DNA of 64,000 nt from Ascarosepion bandense (Eukaryota; Mollusca; Cephalopoda; Sepiida; Sepiidae). The stretch's first letter is position 1; every line of letters begins with the position of its first letter. The notes below the pieces were generated by a model. That model was not told the DNA's origin. It ran no database searches and worked only from the letters and a program-made list of their open reading frames with translations. Made by a program: the position numbers and the translations under genes. The stretch is from the NCBI GenBank assembly GCA_037127315.1, contig JBBBDQ010000403.1, forward strand, positions 1,872,001 through 1,936,000. Direction: 5' to 3'. Of this stretch, positions 10,850 through 25,224 are shown one piece after another.

Positions 10850-13800
10850 ATTTTCTTGAATTGCATGATATACGTATAAATCATTACATTTCTTAATTTG
10901 AATGATATAAACAAATACTGGAATTTAATGATTTGCATCACATGGACATAATTCATTATAGATTCTATTTGTATAAATCATCATATTTCTTAATTTGCAT
11001 GATATAAAGTTTAATATGCAAATTCAATGATTTGCATTCTATGGATTTAATTCATTATAGATTTTATTTGCATGATATACACATAAATCATCATAATTCT
11101 TAATTTACATGATATAAAGTTTAATATGCAAATTTAGTGATTTGCATCATATGGACAAAATCTATTATATATTTTATTTGTATGATATACACATAAATCA
11201 TCATAATTCTTAATTTACATGATATAAAAAGTTTAATATGCAAATTTAGTGATTTGCATCACATGGACAAAATTCATTATATATTTATTTGTATAATATA
11301 CACATAAATCATCATAATTCTTAATTTACATGATATAAAGTTTAATATGCAAATTTAGTGATTTGCATCACATGGACAAAAATTCATTATATATTTTATT
11401 TGTATGATATACACATAAATCATCATAATTCTTAATTTGCATGATATAAAGTTTAATATATAAATTCAATGATTTGCATTCTATGGATTTAATTCATTAT
11501 AGATTTTATTTGTATGATATACACATAAATCATCATAATTCTTAATTTACATGATATAAAGTTTAATATATAAATTCAATGATTTGCATTCTATGGATTT
11601 AATTCATTATAGATTTTATTTGTATGATATACACATATAAATCATCATAATTCTTAATTTACATGATATAAAGTTTAATATAAATTTAGTGATTTGCATC
11701 ACATGGACAAAATTCATTATATATTTTATTTGTATAATATACACATAAATCATCATAATTCTTAATTTACATGATATAAAGTTTAATATGCAAATTTAGT
11801 GATTTGCATCACATGGACAAAATTCATTATATATTTTATTTGTATGATATACACATAAATCATCATAATTCTTAATTTGCATGATATAAAGTTTAATATA
11901 TAAATTCAATGATTTGCATTCTATGGATTTAATTCATTATAGATTTTATTTGTATGATATACACATAAATCATCATAATTCTTAATTTACATGATATGTT
12001 TAATATATAAATTGTAATGATTTGCATTTCCTATGATTTAATTCATTATAGATTTTATTTTGTATGATATACACATAAATCATCATAATTTTAATTTACA
12101 TGATATAAAGTTTAATATATAAATTCAATGATTTGCATTCTATGGATTTAATACATTATAGATTTTATTTGTATGATATACACATAAATCAATACAATTC
12201 TTAATTTACATGATATAAAAGTTTACTTATATAAATTCAATGATTTGCACTTATGGATTTAATTCATTATAGATTTTATTTGTATGATATACACATAAAT
12301 CATCATAATTCTTAATTCTTGTATGATATAAAGTTTAATATATAAATTCAATGATTTGCATTCTATGGATTTAATTCATTATATATTTTATTTGTATGAT
12401 ATACACATAAATCATCATATTTCTTAATTTGCATGATATAAAGTTTAATATATAAATTCAATGATTTGCATTCTATGGATTTAATTCATTAAGTAGATTT
12501 TATTTTGTATGATATACACATAAATCATCATAATTTTAATTTGCATGATATAAAGTTTAATATATAAATTCAATGATTTGCATTCTATGGATTTAATTCA
12601 TTATAGATTTTATTTGTATGATATACACATAAATCATCATAATTCTTAATTTACATGATATAAAGTTTAATATATAAATTCAATGATTTGCATTCTATGG
12701 ATTTAATTCATTATAGATTTTATTTGTATGATATACACATAAATCATCATATTTCTTAATTTGCATGATATAAAGTTTAATATATAAATTCAATGATTTG
12801 CATTCTATGGATTTAATTCATTATAGATTTTATTTGTATGATATACACATAAATCATCATAATTCTTAATTTGCATGATATAAAGTTTAATATATAAATT
12901 CAATGATTTGCATTCTATGGATTTAATTCATTATAGATTTTATTTGTATGATATACACATAAATCATCATATTTCTTAATTTGCATGATATAAAGTTTAA
13001 TATATAAATTCAATGATTTGCATTCTATGGATTTAATTCATTATAGATTTTATTTGTATGATATACACATAAATCATCATAATTCTTAATTTACATGATA
13101 TAAAGTTTAATATATAAATTCAATGATTTGCATTCTATGGGTTTAATTCATTATAGATTTTATTTGTATGATATACACATAAATCATCATAATTCTTAAT
13201 TTACATGATATAAAGTTTAATATATAAATTCAATGATTTGCATTCTATGGATTTTTAATTCATTATAGATTTTATTTGTATGATATACACATAAATCATC
13301 ATAATTCTTAATTTACATGATATAAAGTTTAATATATAAATTCAATGATTTGCATTCTATGGATTTAATTCATTATAGATTTTATTTGTATGATATACAC
13401 ATAAATCATCATAATTTAATTTACATGATATAAAGTTTAATATATAAATTCAATGATTTGTATTCTATGGATTTAATTCATTATAGATTTTATTTGTATG
13501 ATATACACATAAATCATCATAATTCTTAATTTACATGATATAAAGTTTAATATATAAATTCAATGATTTGCATTCTATGGATTTAATTCATTATAGATTT
13601 TATTTGTATGATATACACATAAATCATCATAAATTTTAATTTACATGATATAAAGTTTAATATATAAATTCAATGATTTGCATTCTATGGATTTAATTCA
13701 TTATAGATTTTATTTGTATGATATACACATAAATCATCATAATTCTTAATTTACATGATATAAAGTTTAATATATAACTAATGATTTGCATTCTATGGAT

Positions 13801-16800
13801 TTAATTCATTATAGATTTTATTTGTATGATATACACATAAATCATCATAATTCTTAATTTACATGACATATAACTAATGATTTACCTCCTATGGATTAAT
13901 TCATTATAGATTTTATTTCAGAAGACAAATCATAATTTAAAATGATTTGCATTCTATGGATTTAATTCATTATAGATTTTGACATTTAGATATAAATCAT
14001 ATTTCTTAATTTGCATGATATAAAGTTTAATATATAAATTCAATGATTTGCATTCTATGGATTTAATTCATTATAGATTTTATTTGTATGATATACACAT
14101 AAATCATCATATAATTCTTAATTTACATGATATAAAGTTTAATATATAAATTCAATGATTTGCATTCTATGGGTTTAATTCATTATAGATTTTATTTGTA
14201 TGATATACACATAAAATCACTATAATTCTTAATTTACATGATATAAAGTTTAATATATAAATTCAATGATTTGCATTCTATGGATTTAATTCATTATAGA
14301 TTTTATTGTATGATATACACATAAATCATCATAATTCTTAATTTACATGATATAAAGTTTAATATATAAATTCAATGATTTGCATTCTATGGATTTAATT
14401 CATTATAGATTTTATTTGTATGATATACACATAAAATTCATCATAATCTTAATTTACATGATATAAAGTTTAATATATAAATTCAATGATTTTATCTATG
14501 GATTTAATTCATTATAGATTTTATTTGTATGATATACACATAAATCATCATAATTCTTAATTTACATGATATAAAGTTTAATATATAAATTCAATGATTT
14601 GCATTCTATGGATTTAATTCATTATAGATTTTATTTGTATGATATACACATAAATCATCATATTTCTGAATTTACATGATATAAAGTTTAATATATAAAT
14701 TCAATGATTTGCATTCTATGGATTTAATTCATTATAGATTTTATTTTTATGATATACACATAAATCATCATAATTCTTAATTTGCATGATATAAAGTTTA
14801 ATAGTGCATAAATTCAATGATTTGCATTCTATGGATTTAATTCATTATAGATTTTATTTGTATGATATACACATAAATCATCATATTTCTTAATTTGCAT
14901 GATATAAAGTTTAATATATAAATTCAATGATTTGCATTCTATGGATTTAATTCATTATAGATTTTATTTGTATGATATACACATAAATCATCATAATTCT
15001 TAATTTACAGGATATAAAGTTTAATATATAAATTCAATGATTTTTTGTATCTTCTATGGATTTAATTCATTATAGATTTTATTTGTATGATATACACATA
15101 AATCATCATAATTCTTAATTTACATGATAGTAAAAGTTTAATATATAAATTCAATGATTTGCATTCTATGGATTTAATTCATTATAGATTTTATTTGTAA
15201 TATTATACACATAAATCATCATAATTCTTAATTCTACATGATATAAAGTTTAATATATAAATTCAATGATTTGCATTCTATGGATTTAATTCATTATAGA
15301 TTTTATTTGTATGATATACACATAAATCATCATAATTCTTAATTTACATGATATAAAGTTTAATATATAAATTCAATGATTTGCATTCTATGGATTTAAT
15401 TCATTATAGATTTTATTTGTATGATATACACATAAATCATCATAATTCTTAATTTACATGATATAAAGTTTAATATATAAATTCAATGATTTGCATTCTA
15501 TGGATTTAATCAATATAGATTTTATTTTGTATATTATACACATAAATCATCATAATTCTTAATTTACATGACATAAAGTTTAATATATAAATTCAATATT
15601 TGCATTCTATGGATTTAATTCATTATAGATTTTATTTGTATGATATACACATAAATCATCATAATTCTTAATTTGCATGATATAAAGTTTAATATATAAA
15701 TTAATGATTTGCATTCTATGGATTTAATTCATTATAGATTTTATTTGTATGATATACACATAAATCATCATATTTCTCTTAATTTGCATGATATAAAGTT
15801 TAATATATAAATTCAATGATTTGCATTCTATGGATTTAATTCATTATAGATTTTATTTGTATGATATACACATAAATCATCATAATTCTTAATTTACATG
15901 ATATAAAGTTTAATATGTAAATTTAGTGATTTGCATCACATGGACAAAATTCATTATATATTTTATTTGTATGATATACACATAAATCATCATAATTCTA
16001 ATTTACATGATATAAAGTTTAATATGCAAATTTAGTGATTTTGTATCACATGGACAAAATTCATTATATATTTTATTTGTATGATATACACATAAATCAT
16101 CATAATTCTTAATTTGCATGATATAAAGTTTAATATATAAATTCAATGATTTGCATTCTATGGATTTAATTCATTATAGATTTTATTTGTATGATATACA
16201 CATAAATCATCATAATTCTTAATTTACATGATATAAAGTTTAATATATAAATTCAATGATTTGCATTCTATGGATTTAATTCATTATAGATTTTATTTGT
16301 ATGATATACACATAAATCATCATAATTCTTAATTTACATGATATAAAGTTTAATATATAACTAATGATTTGCATTCTATGGATTTAATACATTATAGATT
16401 TTATTTGTATGATATACACATAAATCATCATAATTCTTAATTTACATGATATAAAGTTTAATATATAAATTCAATGATTTGTATTCTATGGATTTAATTC
16501 ATTATAGATTTTATTTGTATGATATACACATAAATCATCATAATTCTTAATTTGCATGATATAAAGTTTAATATATAAATTCAATGATTTGCATTCTATG
16601 GATTTAATTCATTATATATTTTATTTGTATGATATACACATAAATCATCATATTTCTTAATTTGCATGATATAAAGTTTAATATATAAATTCAATGATTT
16701 GCATTCTATGGATTTAATTCATTATAGATTTTATTTGTATGATATACACATAAATCATCATAATTTTAATTTGCATGATATAAAGTTTAATATATAAATT

Positions 16801-19555
16801 CAATGATTTGCATTCTATGGATTTAATTCATTATAGATTTTATTTGTATGATATACACATAAATCATCATAATTCTTAATTTACATGATATAAAGTTTAA
16901 TATATAAATTCAATGATTTGCATTCTATGGATTTAATTCATTATAGATTTTATTTGTATGATATACACATAAATCATCATATTTCTTAATTTGCATGATA
17001 TAAAGTTTAATATATAAATTCAATGATTTGCATTCTATGGATTTAATTCATTATAGATTTTATTTGTATGATATACACATAAATCATCATAATTCTTAAT
17101 TTGCATGATATAAAAGTTTAATATATAAATTCAATGATTTGCATTCTATGGATTTAATTCATTATAGATTTTATTTGTATGATATACACATAAATCATCA
17201 TATTTCTTAATTTGTGTGATATAAAGTTTAATATATAAATTCAATGATTTGCATTCTATGGATTTAATTCATTATAGATTTTATTTGTATGATATACACA
17301 TAAATCATCATAATTCTTAATTTACATGATATAAAGTTTAATATATAAATTCAATGATTTGCATTCTATGGGTTTAATTCATTATAGATTTTATTTGTAT
17401 GATATACACATAAATCATCATAATTCTTAATTTACATGATATAAAGTTTAATATATAAATTCAATGATTTGCATTCTATGGATTTAATTCATTATAGATT
17501 TTATTTGTATGATATACACATAAATCATCATAATTCTTAATTTACATGATATAAAGTTTAATATATAAATTCAATGATTTGCATTCTATGGATTTAATTC
17601 ATTATAGATTTTATTTGCAAGGATATACACATAACCATCATAATTCTTAATTTACATGATATAAAGTTTAATATATAAATTCAATGATTTGCATTCTATG
17701 GATTTAATTCATTATAGATTTTATTTGTATGATATACACATAAATCATCATAATTCTTAATTTACATGATATAAAGTTTAATATATAAATTCAATGATTT
17801 GCATTCTATGGATTTAATTCATTATAGATTTTATTTGGTGATATACACATAAATCATCATAATTTTAATTTACATGATATAAAGTTTAATATATAAATTC
17901 AATGATTTGCATTCTATGGATTTAATTCATTATAGATTTTATTTGTATGATATACACATAAATCATCATAATTCTTAATTCTTACATGATATAAAGTTTA
18001 ATATATAAATTCAATGATTTGCATTCTATGGATTTAATTCATTATAGATTTTATTTGTATGATATACACATAAATCATCATAATTCTTAATTTACATGAC
18101 ATAAAGTTTAATATATAAATTCAATGATTTGCATTCTATGTGGATTTAATTCATTATAGATTTTATTTGTATGATATACACATAAATCATCATAATTCTT
18201 AATTTGCATGATATAAAGTTTAATATATAAATTCAATGATTTGCATTCTATGGATTTAATTCATTATAGATTTTATTTGTATGATATACACATAAATCAT
18301 CATATTTCTTAATTTGCATGATATAAAGTTTAATATATAAATTCAATGATTTGCATTCTATGGATTTAATTCATTATAGATTTTATTTGTATGATATACA
18401 CATAAATCATCATAATTCTTAATTTACATGATATAAAGTTTAATATATAGTTCAATGATTTGCATTCTATGGGTTTAATTCATTATAGATTTTATTTGTA
18501 TGATATACACATAAATCATCATAATTCTTAATTTACATGATAGCAAAGTTTAATATATAAAATTCAATGATTTGCATTCTATGGATTTAATTCATTATAG
18601 ATTTTATTTGTATGATATACACATAAATCATCATAATTCTTAATTTACATGATATAAAGTTTAATATATAAATTCAATGATTTGCATTCTATGGATTTAA
18701 TTCATTATAGATTTTATTTGTATGATATACACATAAATCATCATAATTTAATTTACATGATATAAAGTTTAATATATAAATTCAATGATTTGCATTCTAT
18801 GGATTTAATTCATTATAGATTTTATTTGTATGATATACACATAAATCATCATAATTCTTAATTTACATGATATAAAGTTTAATATATAAATTCAATGATT
18901 TGCATTCTATGGATTTAATTCATTATAGATTTTATTTGTATGATATACACATAAATCATCATATTTCTGAATTTACATGATATAAAGTTTAATATATAAA
19001 TTCAATGATTTGCATTCTATGGATTTAATTCATTATAGATTTTATTTTTATGATATACACATAAATCATCATAATTCTTAATTTGCATGATATAAAGTTT
19101 AATATATAAATTCAATGATTTGCATTCTATGGATTTAATTCATTATAGATTTTATTTGTATGATATACACATAAATCATCATATTTCTTAATTTGCATGA
19201 TATAAAGTTTAATATATAAATTCAATGATTTGCATTCTATGGATTTAATTCATTATAGATTTTATTTGTATGATATACACACATAAATCATCATAATTCT
19301 TAATTTACATGATATAAAGTTTAATATATAAATTCAATGATTTGCATTCTATGGATTTAATTCATTATAGATTTTATTTGTATGATATACACATAAATCA
19401 TCATATTTCTTAATTTGCATGATATAAAGTTTAATATGCAAATTCAATGATTTGCATTCTATGAATTTAATTAATTATAGATTTTACTTGTATGATATAC
19501 ACAAATTATAACGCCTCTTAATTTGCAGGATGTAATCATCATATTTCTTGATTTG
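10850..19555. repeat. 110-bp satellite array, about 79 monomers
   Basis: The monomer period is 110 bp, for example 12601 to 12711. Typical blocks are ATGATTTGCATTCTATGG, TTCATTATAGATTTTATTTG and ATACACATAAATCATCAT. Variant monomers (CATCACATGGACAAAATTC) occur near 11130-11830 and 15920-16070. Marker variants recur at an offset of about 4.23-4.30 kb (13141/17372, 12151/16386, 14661/18962), showing a large higher-order duplication of about 39 monomers. Most monomers contain the POU octamer ATTTGCAT once or twice. Non-coding and intronic. Confidence 0.95.
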
Positions 19556-19668
19556 GAAAAAAAAGCACATATTTAGCACTTTTATTGATTTACATAATAT
19601 ACAATTAGATGGGTAAGAATAGGAAAAAAAATGATTTATCAAAAGTATGCAAATAACTGGCCACTTAC

Positions 19669-20223
19669 CCCAATACATTCTATATACCAGTGCAAATGCG
19701 TATTTTTCAAGTAATCTATAATGCCGCACCCTCAGTATAAACCATCTACTTGGCTCATCGGCTATTTTCTTCAGTTGTCTCATTTCAACTCGTCCAGGTG
19801 CAACAACGAAAACTTTCACATGTGCACGTTTCAAAGCTTCAGCTTGCCTTGCCATCATAGATGGATGTACAGATTTACCATTAGTAATAATGATGGCAAC
19901 ATCCGTAACATGCAGTCTGCTGCCATATCTTTCTGTGAAAGAATATCGTCGGAGGAATTCCAGAACCTTGCCCAAATATGGCCGTCCACGCACGTAACGA
20001 ATCCTGTCGATTCCCCGGAGCAGTTCTCTTATGTTCTTGCAACGGCTTAAATCAAAACCCTCTATCTTTTTACTGTATGCTAGGACACCAATTCGCACAA
20101 ATTTGAGATTGACATTGAAGTATTTGACGACCAATTTCACAAAGTCTTTAACTTTTCTGAAGTCTTTTTTTCGAATTGATGAATCAAGTACAAACATCAC
20201 GTTCAGACGTGCAGTATAGTAAC
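19669..20223 (-). CDS. VWA-domain exon 3
   Basis: 555 bp, phase 1-1, about 185 residues. Acceptor ATCTATTATAG (20224 upward) and donor GTAAGT (complement of 19663-19668). Domain order: VMFVLDSSIRKK, helix DFRKVKDFVKLVVKYFNV, VRIGVLAYSKK, RGIDRIRYVRG, VAIIITNGKS, VKVFVVAPGRV, WFILRVRHY, RMYWG. It is the most diverged of the four. The position after DxS is basic (DSSIR), the TDG Asp is Asn, and the loop Thr found in the others is replaced (RPYLGKVL). Residues after YWG in the long ORF are intron. Confidence 0.85.
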
Positions 20224-20370
20224 CTATAATAGATATAAAATTAATATGTAAATATTCTCAATTTTTCATTTATCTTTTTACAAAATGGAATTCACTTTAT
20301 AATATCAAACAAATTATTTATTTACATTGGTGACTGATAGAAACATATTTTGCACACAGTATAATAGAAA

Positions 20371-20673
20371 TGGGATGTGTGTTGTGTTGCAATGGTTATC
20401 GGCTCAGAAATTGGGAGCCAAGTGCGAATTCTAGTTGAATTTCTTGCATTCACTTACATAGAAAAAAACATTGGAAAATGTATTAATCCATCTCTTCTCT
20501 CCAGTTATGGTAAAATAATATGACAGATTAGTTTCTATAGCCTTGGCTGGCAACCAGTCTACCGTAGAAAGTAATGGCAACCTACTGCAGGATGACCTTC
20601 TGCCCAGTCGGTCAGGTCTCTTTCGAGACATAATCGCTCAAGTGTGTATCACGTATGGACACTTAACTGACTG
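20371..20673 (+). mobile_element. tRNA-derived SINE, full length (family 1)
   Basis: The head GATGTGTGTTGTGTTGCAAT and GCGAATTCTAGTTGAAT precedes the body and ends ACTTAACTGACTGATA. The box B is mutated (GTGCGAATTCT). Plus orientation, antisense to the host gene. Confidence 0.85.
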
Positions 20674-20745
20674 ATAATAGAAATGGAAGCTATTTTTATA
20701 TTTCTAGTTAAGACATTACAAATTGATTAGAAGATTATAAAATTA

Positions 20746-21456
20746 TCTGAACTTATTTATAAATAGAACTTTGTCTCTGTATGTGTGTGTGTCTGTGTGT
20801 CCGTTACCTATAGGCTACGAAACGGCTGAACTGATTTTCTTGAAAATTTACACAGTTGTACTATAAGCGTCTGTGAGTGTTCTTAGCTAGGTTTTGTCTC
20901 GTGGTACCCCCGATAAATATCGAAAATCGATAATCAAAAAAATCGGGTTATAGAAGGAGTGGTCCGATTTTAATCAAATTTGATACACTCATAGACAAAG
21001 ACATAAGAAACGATATTCAGAAGTTTCAAGGTAGCAGTTCTATCCTTAGATGACTTATTTGACTCCGATATTGGAAATCGATACCCCGATATTCTACCGG
21101 GTCTGATCAAAATCAGTTTTTCAGCCCTTTTATTTTAGTTTTTGCTTCGGGTTTGGTTCTAAGTAGGTATAATTGTAGTTCTTAGTCTCATCCATGATAC
21201 CATTTAGTCAGAGGATTTATTTAGCCTTCAAAATTCAGTTTACGACGAAAAAAACTTATTTGATATCGATACCAGGAAATCAAAATTTGACTTACATCCG
21301 TTCATTTTTTTTTTTCATTCTACGGTTTCGCTTTAAGTGGAAACAACTATTGCTTTTTAGTCTTTCGTGCCAACATGCAAAGAGTCTGAGCTCCAGGGCC
21401 ATAGATTAGTTCTAATGCTTTCATTACACCCAAGCAACGCCGGGCTATACTGCTAG
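20746..21456 (+). mobile_element. Non-autonomous Helitron, full length
   Basis: 5' end TCTGAACTTATTT; 3' end GCAACGCCGGGC then TACTGCTAG|T. It contains the 5' block TCCGTTACCTATAGGCTACG, the GATAAATATCGAAAATCGAT block and the 3' half (TTTTTGCTTCGGGTTTGG, TACGGTTTCGCTTTAA) missing from the 6433 copy. No Rep/helicase coding sequence. Confidence 0.82.
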
Positions 21457-22557
21457 TTTTTTATGAAAATATTCAGTGATTTTTGTACTGTAAAAGTTCA
21501 AACACTTCTTTTTAAGAAGGCGCAAAGCAGCGTGGTCAGCAAAAGGGAAACCGAGAGATCTGTTTTACATATCGGGGATATCAGAATTAAAATGTGTGGA
21601 AATTTAACCTTTAAACGACGAAAATGTTTCGCGAACATATTTTCATTTTAATTATATGTAGTAATGTACCTCTGTAATTATATGTATTATAATTATATGT
21701 AGTAATGTACCTCTGATGCTATAGGGAGATGGTTAATGTTTATTAAATCGGCCTTGGGTGAAGCATAACCGAACTCCCTACAGCTTACATCTTATTTGCT
21801 ATTATCAGAAGATTGGAGATTGGAATGTGTGGATTAGTGGAAGAATAAAGTATATCTTTTGCATGTTAAAATAGAAATTTATTAATGGAAAAGAATAACA
21901 TTAATTGGTAGAAGTTAATGTTCAATGAGAAACAGTATTAAGAATTTAAGGGTATCACTAGTTCGTTGTAGTAACTTGTTAGATGTAGGCAGGAACGTAT
22001 GTATGTATGTATGTATGTATGAACGTTTGTTGGGTAGGAGTGTTTTTTTTTAAGGATTTGCTCAGTCTTAAGGGGTTCCGTTCGGTTATCAAGTATGATG
22101 AAGAAGAAGGAGGTGAGAGAAAAAGATACAGACAATAATAATAATACGATTGCTTGACGTTTGTCAAGGGTACGTGTTAATTTCTTGTTATCTTAAATCT
22201 CTAACAAGGGTCAAACTTTGCCCGTCTTTTATTTTGTTTGAGAATTCACTCCCGGGTGTGATTATGGCCTTTCCATTGGCCAATAAACATTTCACATCGA
22301 GGTGTGAAATTTCGCGAGTTTTGTGTGTACTAAGCTAAGTTTGTAAATTCGAGAAAATTCGTTTATTTCTAACAATGAGTCAGATTTAAATGTAGATCTT
22401 GTTTTGTTCACTATACCTCTTACATTTTTTTACACCAACCGGATGTTGCTCGCTCAACAAACCAATGTAGACTGCATAAATACATTTTCTGTGCAGTGGC
22501 TTCATACATAGATCCGCTTTATTTAAAATAAAACGAACAGTTTATTGACCAGTCAAA
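21457..22557. other. Intron sequence, mostly unclassified
   Basis: A short duplication lies at 21650-21720 (ATTATATGTAGTAATGTACC twice). A (GTAT)n microsatellite is at 22000-22020. 22200-22340 is a less AT-rich block with CCATTGGCCAATAAA; a similar motif recurs near 51010, suggesting a shared unknown repeat. No exon found. Confidence 0.4.
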
Positions 22558-22815
22558 GCCACAATTACCATCAAAGTATTTACAAAAAAGGTAGAGGGGG
22601 GTTACGGCGGTGGCACAATGACTGAATGCGAGATGTCAGGTCAGGACCTATAACAATGCAGGTTGTTATTTGGATTTTATCAAGAATCTCTAAATATGTA
22701 GCGAGAGTACCAGACCAGATGTGGCAGCAATATTCAAAGCAAAGACGAACGGTAGACTTATAAACGTGTAAGATAGATTCTGGTGAGAAAATTGTCTAGC
22801 ACCATACAGTGTAGC
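22558..22815 (-). mobile_element. Decayed non-LTR retrotransposon fragment
   Basis: Same family and region as 2290-2470: the WDFIKNL and 'gtggcagcaatattc' blocks, followed by tyrosine and serine codons for the CRARQFS-like motif. It faces the plus-strand copy at 23000-23720. Confidence 0.6.
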
Positions 22816-22999
22816 ACCATACTGCAAACCTTGTAAGTTTTGGTTTTATTTGATAATGTGATTTATCTAACATCGCTAAATGTTCAAATGGGCAAAGTAA
22901 AACTGGTAGCTGCCCTAAAAAATTCGTGGTTGCAGAATATAAGTAATGGCTTGAAATTTGCAACGCCTTAAAATAAAACTGTTCTCATTTAATCACTGT

Positions 23000-23720
23000 A
23001 GAAGTGACTTTTCTGCCTCCTATCAGCATAGTTGATGCTAACCTCCAGGAGAGCAACTCTTTGTGCCTGCTTGGGCTCACATCTTCCTCTAACAAGTGGA
23101 GTGGTTGTATTGAATCAGTTGCTAAGTCTACTGCGAGGAGAGTTGGTTCACTGTGGCGTTCCAGACAATTTTTTCTTGTCAGAATCCATCTTGAACATTT
23201 ATAAATCTACTATTCATTAGTGCATTGGATATTGATGCTATATCTGGTCTGATGTTTCAAACCAAATATAGCATCTGGTCTGAAACATCATCTGATATAG
23301 CAGCAGCATCTGAAACATCATCTGATATTGAATTCTGCCAAAAATCTTGAGATTTTTAACAGAATTCAAAGAAGGTTCTATTATGTAATTGATTTTGACT
23401 TGGCATCTCGACTTTAGTCACTTCCTTACCAACAAGATGTGGCTTCCCTCTATCTTTTCTATAAATATTTTCATTGCAATTGTTCTGAAAAGCTTTTATC
23501 CTAGGTGACTTGATCACATGAATTTAACCGTGATATTAGATTGGCAACTAGTTCTCAACGTTTTACTGTTGAACTATCTAGATTCAAACATATGTTCTAT
23601 TCTAATAGTTTTTTTTTCTCACATTTATCACTTCCGGTTTCTTGCTTTCTTGCCAACTACAATTTTCAAAAATTTAAATGATAATTGCCATCTGGTCCCT
23701 TATTTTCGTCGAACATTTTG
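23000..23720 (+). mobile_element. Decayed non-LTR retrotransposon fragment
   Basis: The plus strand reads LQESNSLCLLGLTSSS, IESVAKSTARRVGSLWRSRQ, then after frameshifts ILDWQLVLNVLLLNYLDS and FFSHIYHFRFLAFLPTTIF. This matches the C-terminal part and 3' end of the 1940-2710 family. A short internal duplication is at 23240-23320. Confidence 0.7.
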
Positions 23721-24044
23721 AAGATTGAATTATTGTACCAAAGCTTAATAAAAGCTTAAAAAATGCTGTCTTCGACTTGCAGATTCGAACGACATCGCCA
23801 ATCGATCTTCTTTTTTTGTCAACGATTGAACACAGCGTCGGGAGATGTTTGGTAAGTCGTCGATATTCCAGTGCAGAGTAACCGCTCTGGGGCATTAAGA
23901 CAATGAGGGATTGCAAAGGTGAAAGCATTGTTCAGGGCAACGAAAAGACAGGATATTGTGGAGAACCATTATTCCCTACACCCGGAAAGTGCATTTTACA
24001 TACAAAACATACATACACAGAAACATACCACAAAGAGAGAAAAT

Positions 24045-24107
<63 letters not shown>
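24045..24107. repeat. (CA)n(TA)n microsatellite
   Basis: About 24 CA repeats followed by TA repeats. Confidence 0.95.
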
Positions 24108-24290
24108 GCATTACAAAAAGTGAAAGAACACATGAATTAAAATCCACTGTTCCAGATTTACTTTTATAGAGAGTGCTCAATACAGAGTAGAGCTTAATAT
24201 TGTCATTTTGTTATTACAATGGTTTATAAAAGCATAATATCACAATACAAAAATTTTCATGCTTCAGAACAATACTGTTCTTCTTCAGGT

Positions 24291-24895
24291 CACACTCCAC
24301 CCACATCTATTGAACAGATGAAGAGGCTCATCCCTTGTTTCCTGTTTAGGATGCGGTTTCCGGTTTTCCCTTTTCAAGTCTTTTCACTTTTATTTTTTTT
24401 TCCAATTGGAGTAGATAGACTAAACTATCGCCCGGTTCACACTCCACCCAAATCTATTGAACAGGTGAAGAGGCTCATCCCTTGTTTCCTGTTTAGGATG
24501 CGGTTTCCGGTTTTCGCTTTTCAAGTCTTTTCACTCTTTTATTTTTTTTTCCAATTGGAGTAGATAGACTAAACTATCGCCCGGTTCACACTCCACCCAC
24601 ATCTATTGAACAGGTGAAGAGGCTTATCCCTTGTTTCCTGTTTAGGATGCGGTTTCCGGTTTTCCCTTTTCAAGTCTTTTCACTCTTTTATTTTTATTTC
24701 CAATTGGAGTAGATAGACTAAACTATCGCCCGGTTCACACTCCACCCACATCTATTGAACAGGTGAAGAGGCTCATCCCTTGTTTCCTGTTTAGGATGCG
24801 GTTTCTGGCTTTCTCTTTTCTATTCTTTTTACCCTTACGTAGCCCCCTGCGCATCAGTGGCGTTATCGCCTTGCTTGGGGTGATATGATTAAAAA
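24291..24895 (+). repeat. Tandem array of four 147-149-bp units, MITE-derived
   Basis: Units start at 24291, 24438, 24587 and 24736 with CACACTCCACCC and carry CATCTATTGAACAGGTGAAG and TTGTTTCCTGTTTAGGATG. The last unit runs into the normal right end of the MITE family (CGCCTTGCTTGGGGTGA then poly-A). This looks like internal amplification of a 7058-type element. The 114-residue ORF here is a repeat artefact. Confidence 0.85.
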
Positions 24896-25075
24896 AAAAT
24901 ATTAAAATAAATGGTGAAAATGATTTATTTTTAAAATATAACATGAATTCATGGTTATTTAGTAAATTAGGAAGTGGTAGTTGGAGAAAATGCTATAGAT
25001 GTGTCAATATTGTTCAATCAAAAATGAGAATTATGTAATTATGGAGATTTAATATTTGGTTTATGAAAAGGAGCA

Positions 25076-25138
<63 letters not shown>
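25076..25138. repeat. (TA)n(GA)n microsatellite
   Basis: Consecutive TA and GA dinucleotide runs. Confidence 0.95.
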
Positions 25139-25200
25139 ATAAAGCTAATAGAGAAATCTTTTTTGAAATAAAAGCAGTTTTAGACTCATTAAAAAATTAC

Positions 25201-25224
25201 CTCTCACATCCCATTTCTTCAATG
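25201..25224 (-). CDS. Mini-exon delta (24 bp) before VWA exon 3
   Basis: Acceptor TTCTCTTTTCAG (25225 upward); the donor GTAATT (complement of 25195-25200) is suboptimal. Phase 1-1; encodes (A)LKKWDVR, like delta exons RTKWRLT and SKVFKLT. The final G joins GT of the VWA exon to give Gly. The length of 24 bp equals the other two canonical delta exons. Confidence 0.65.
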
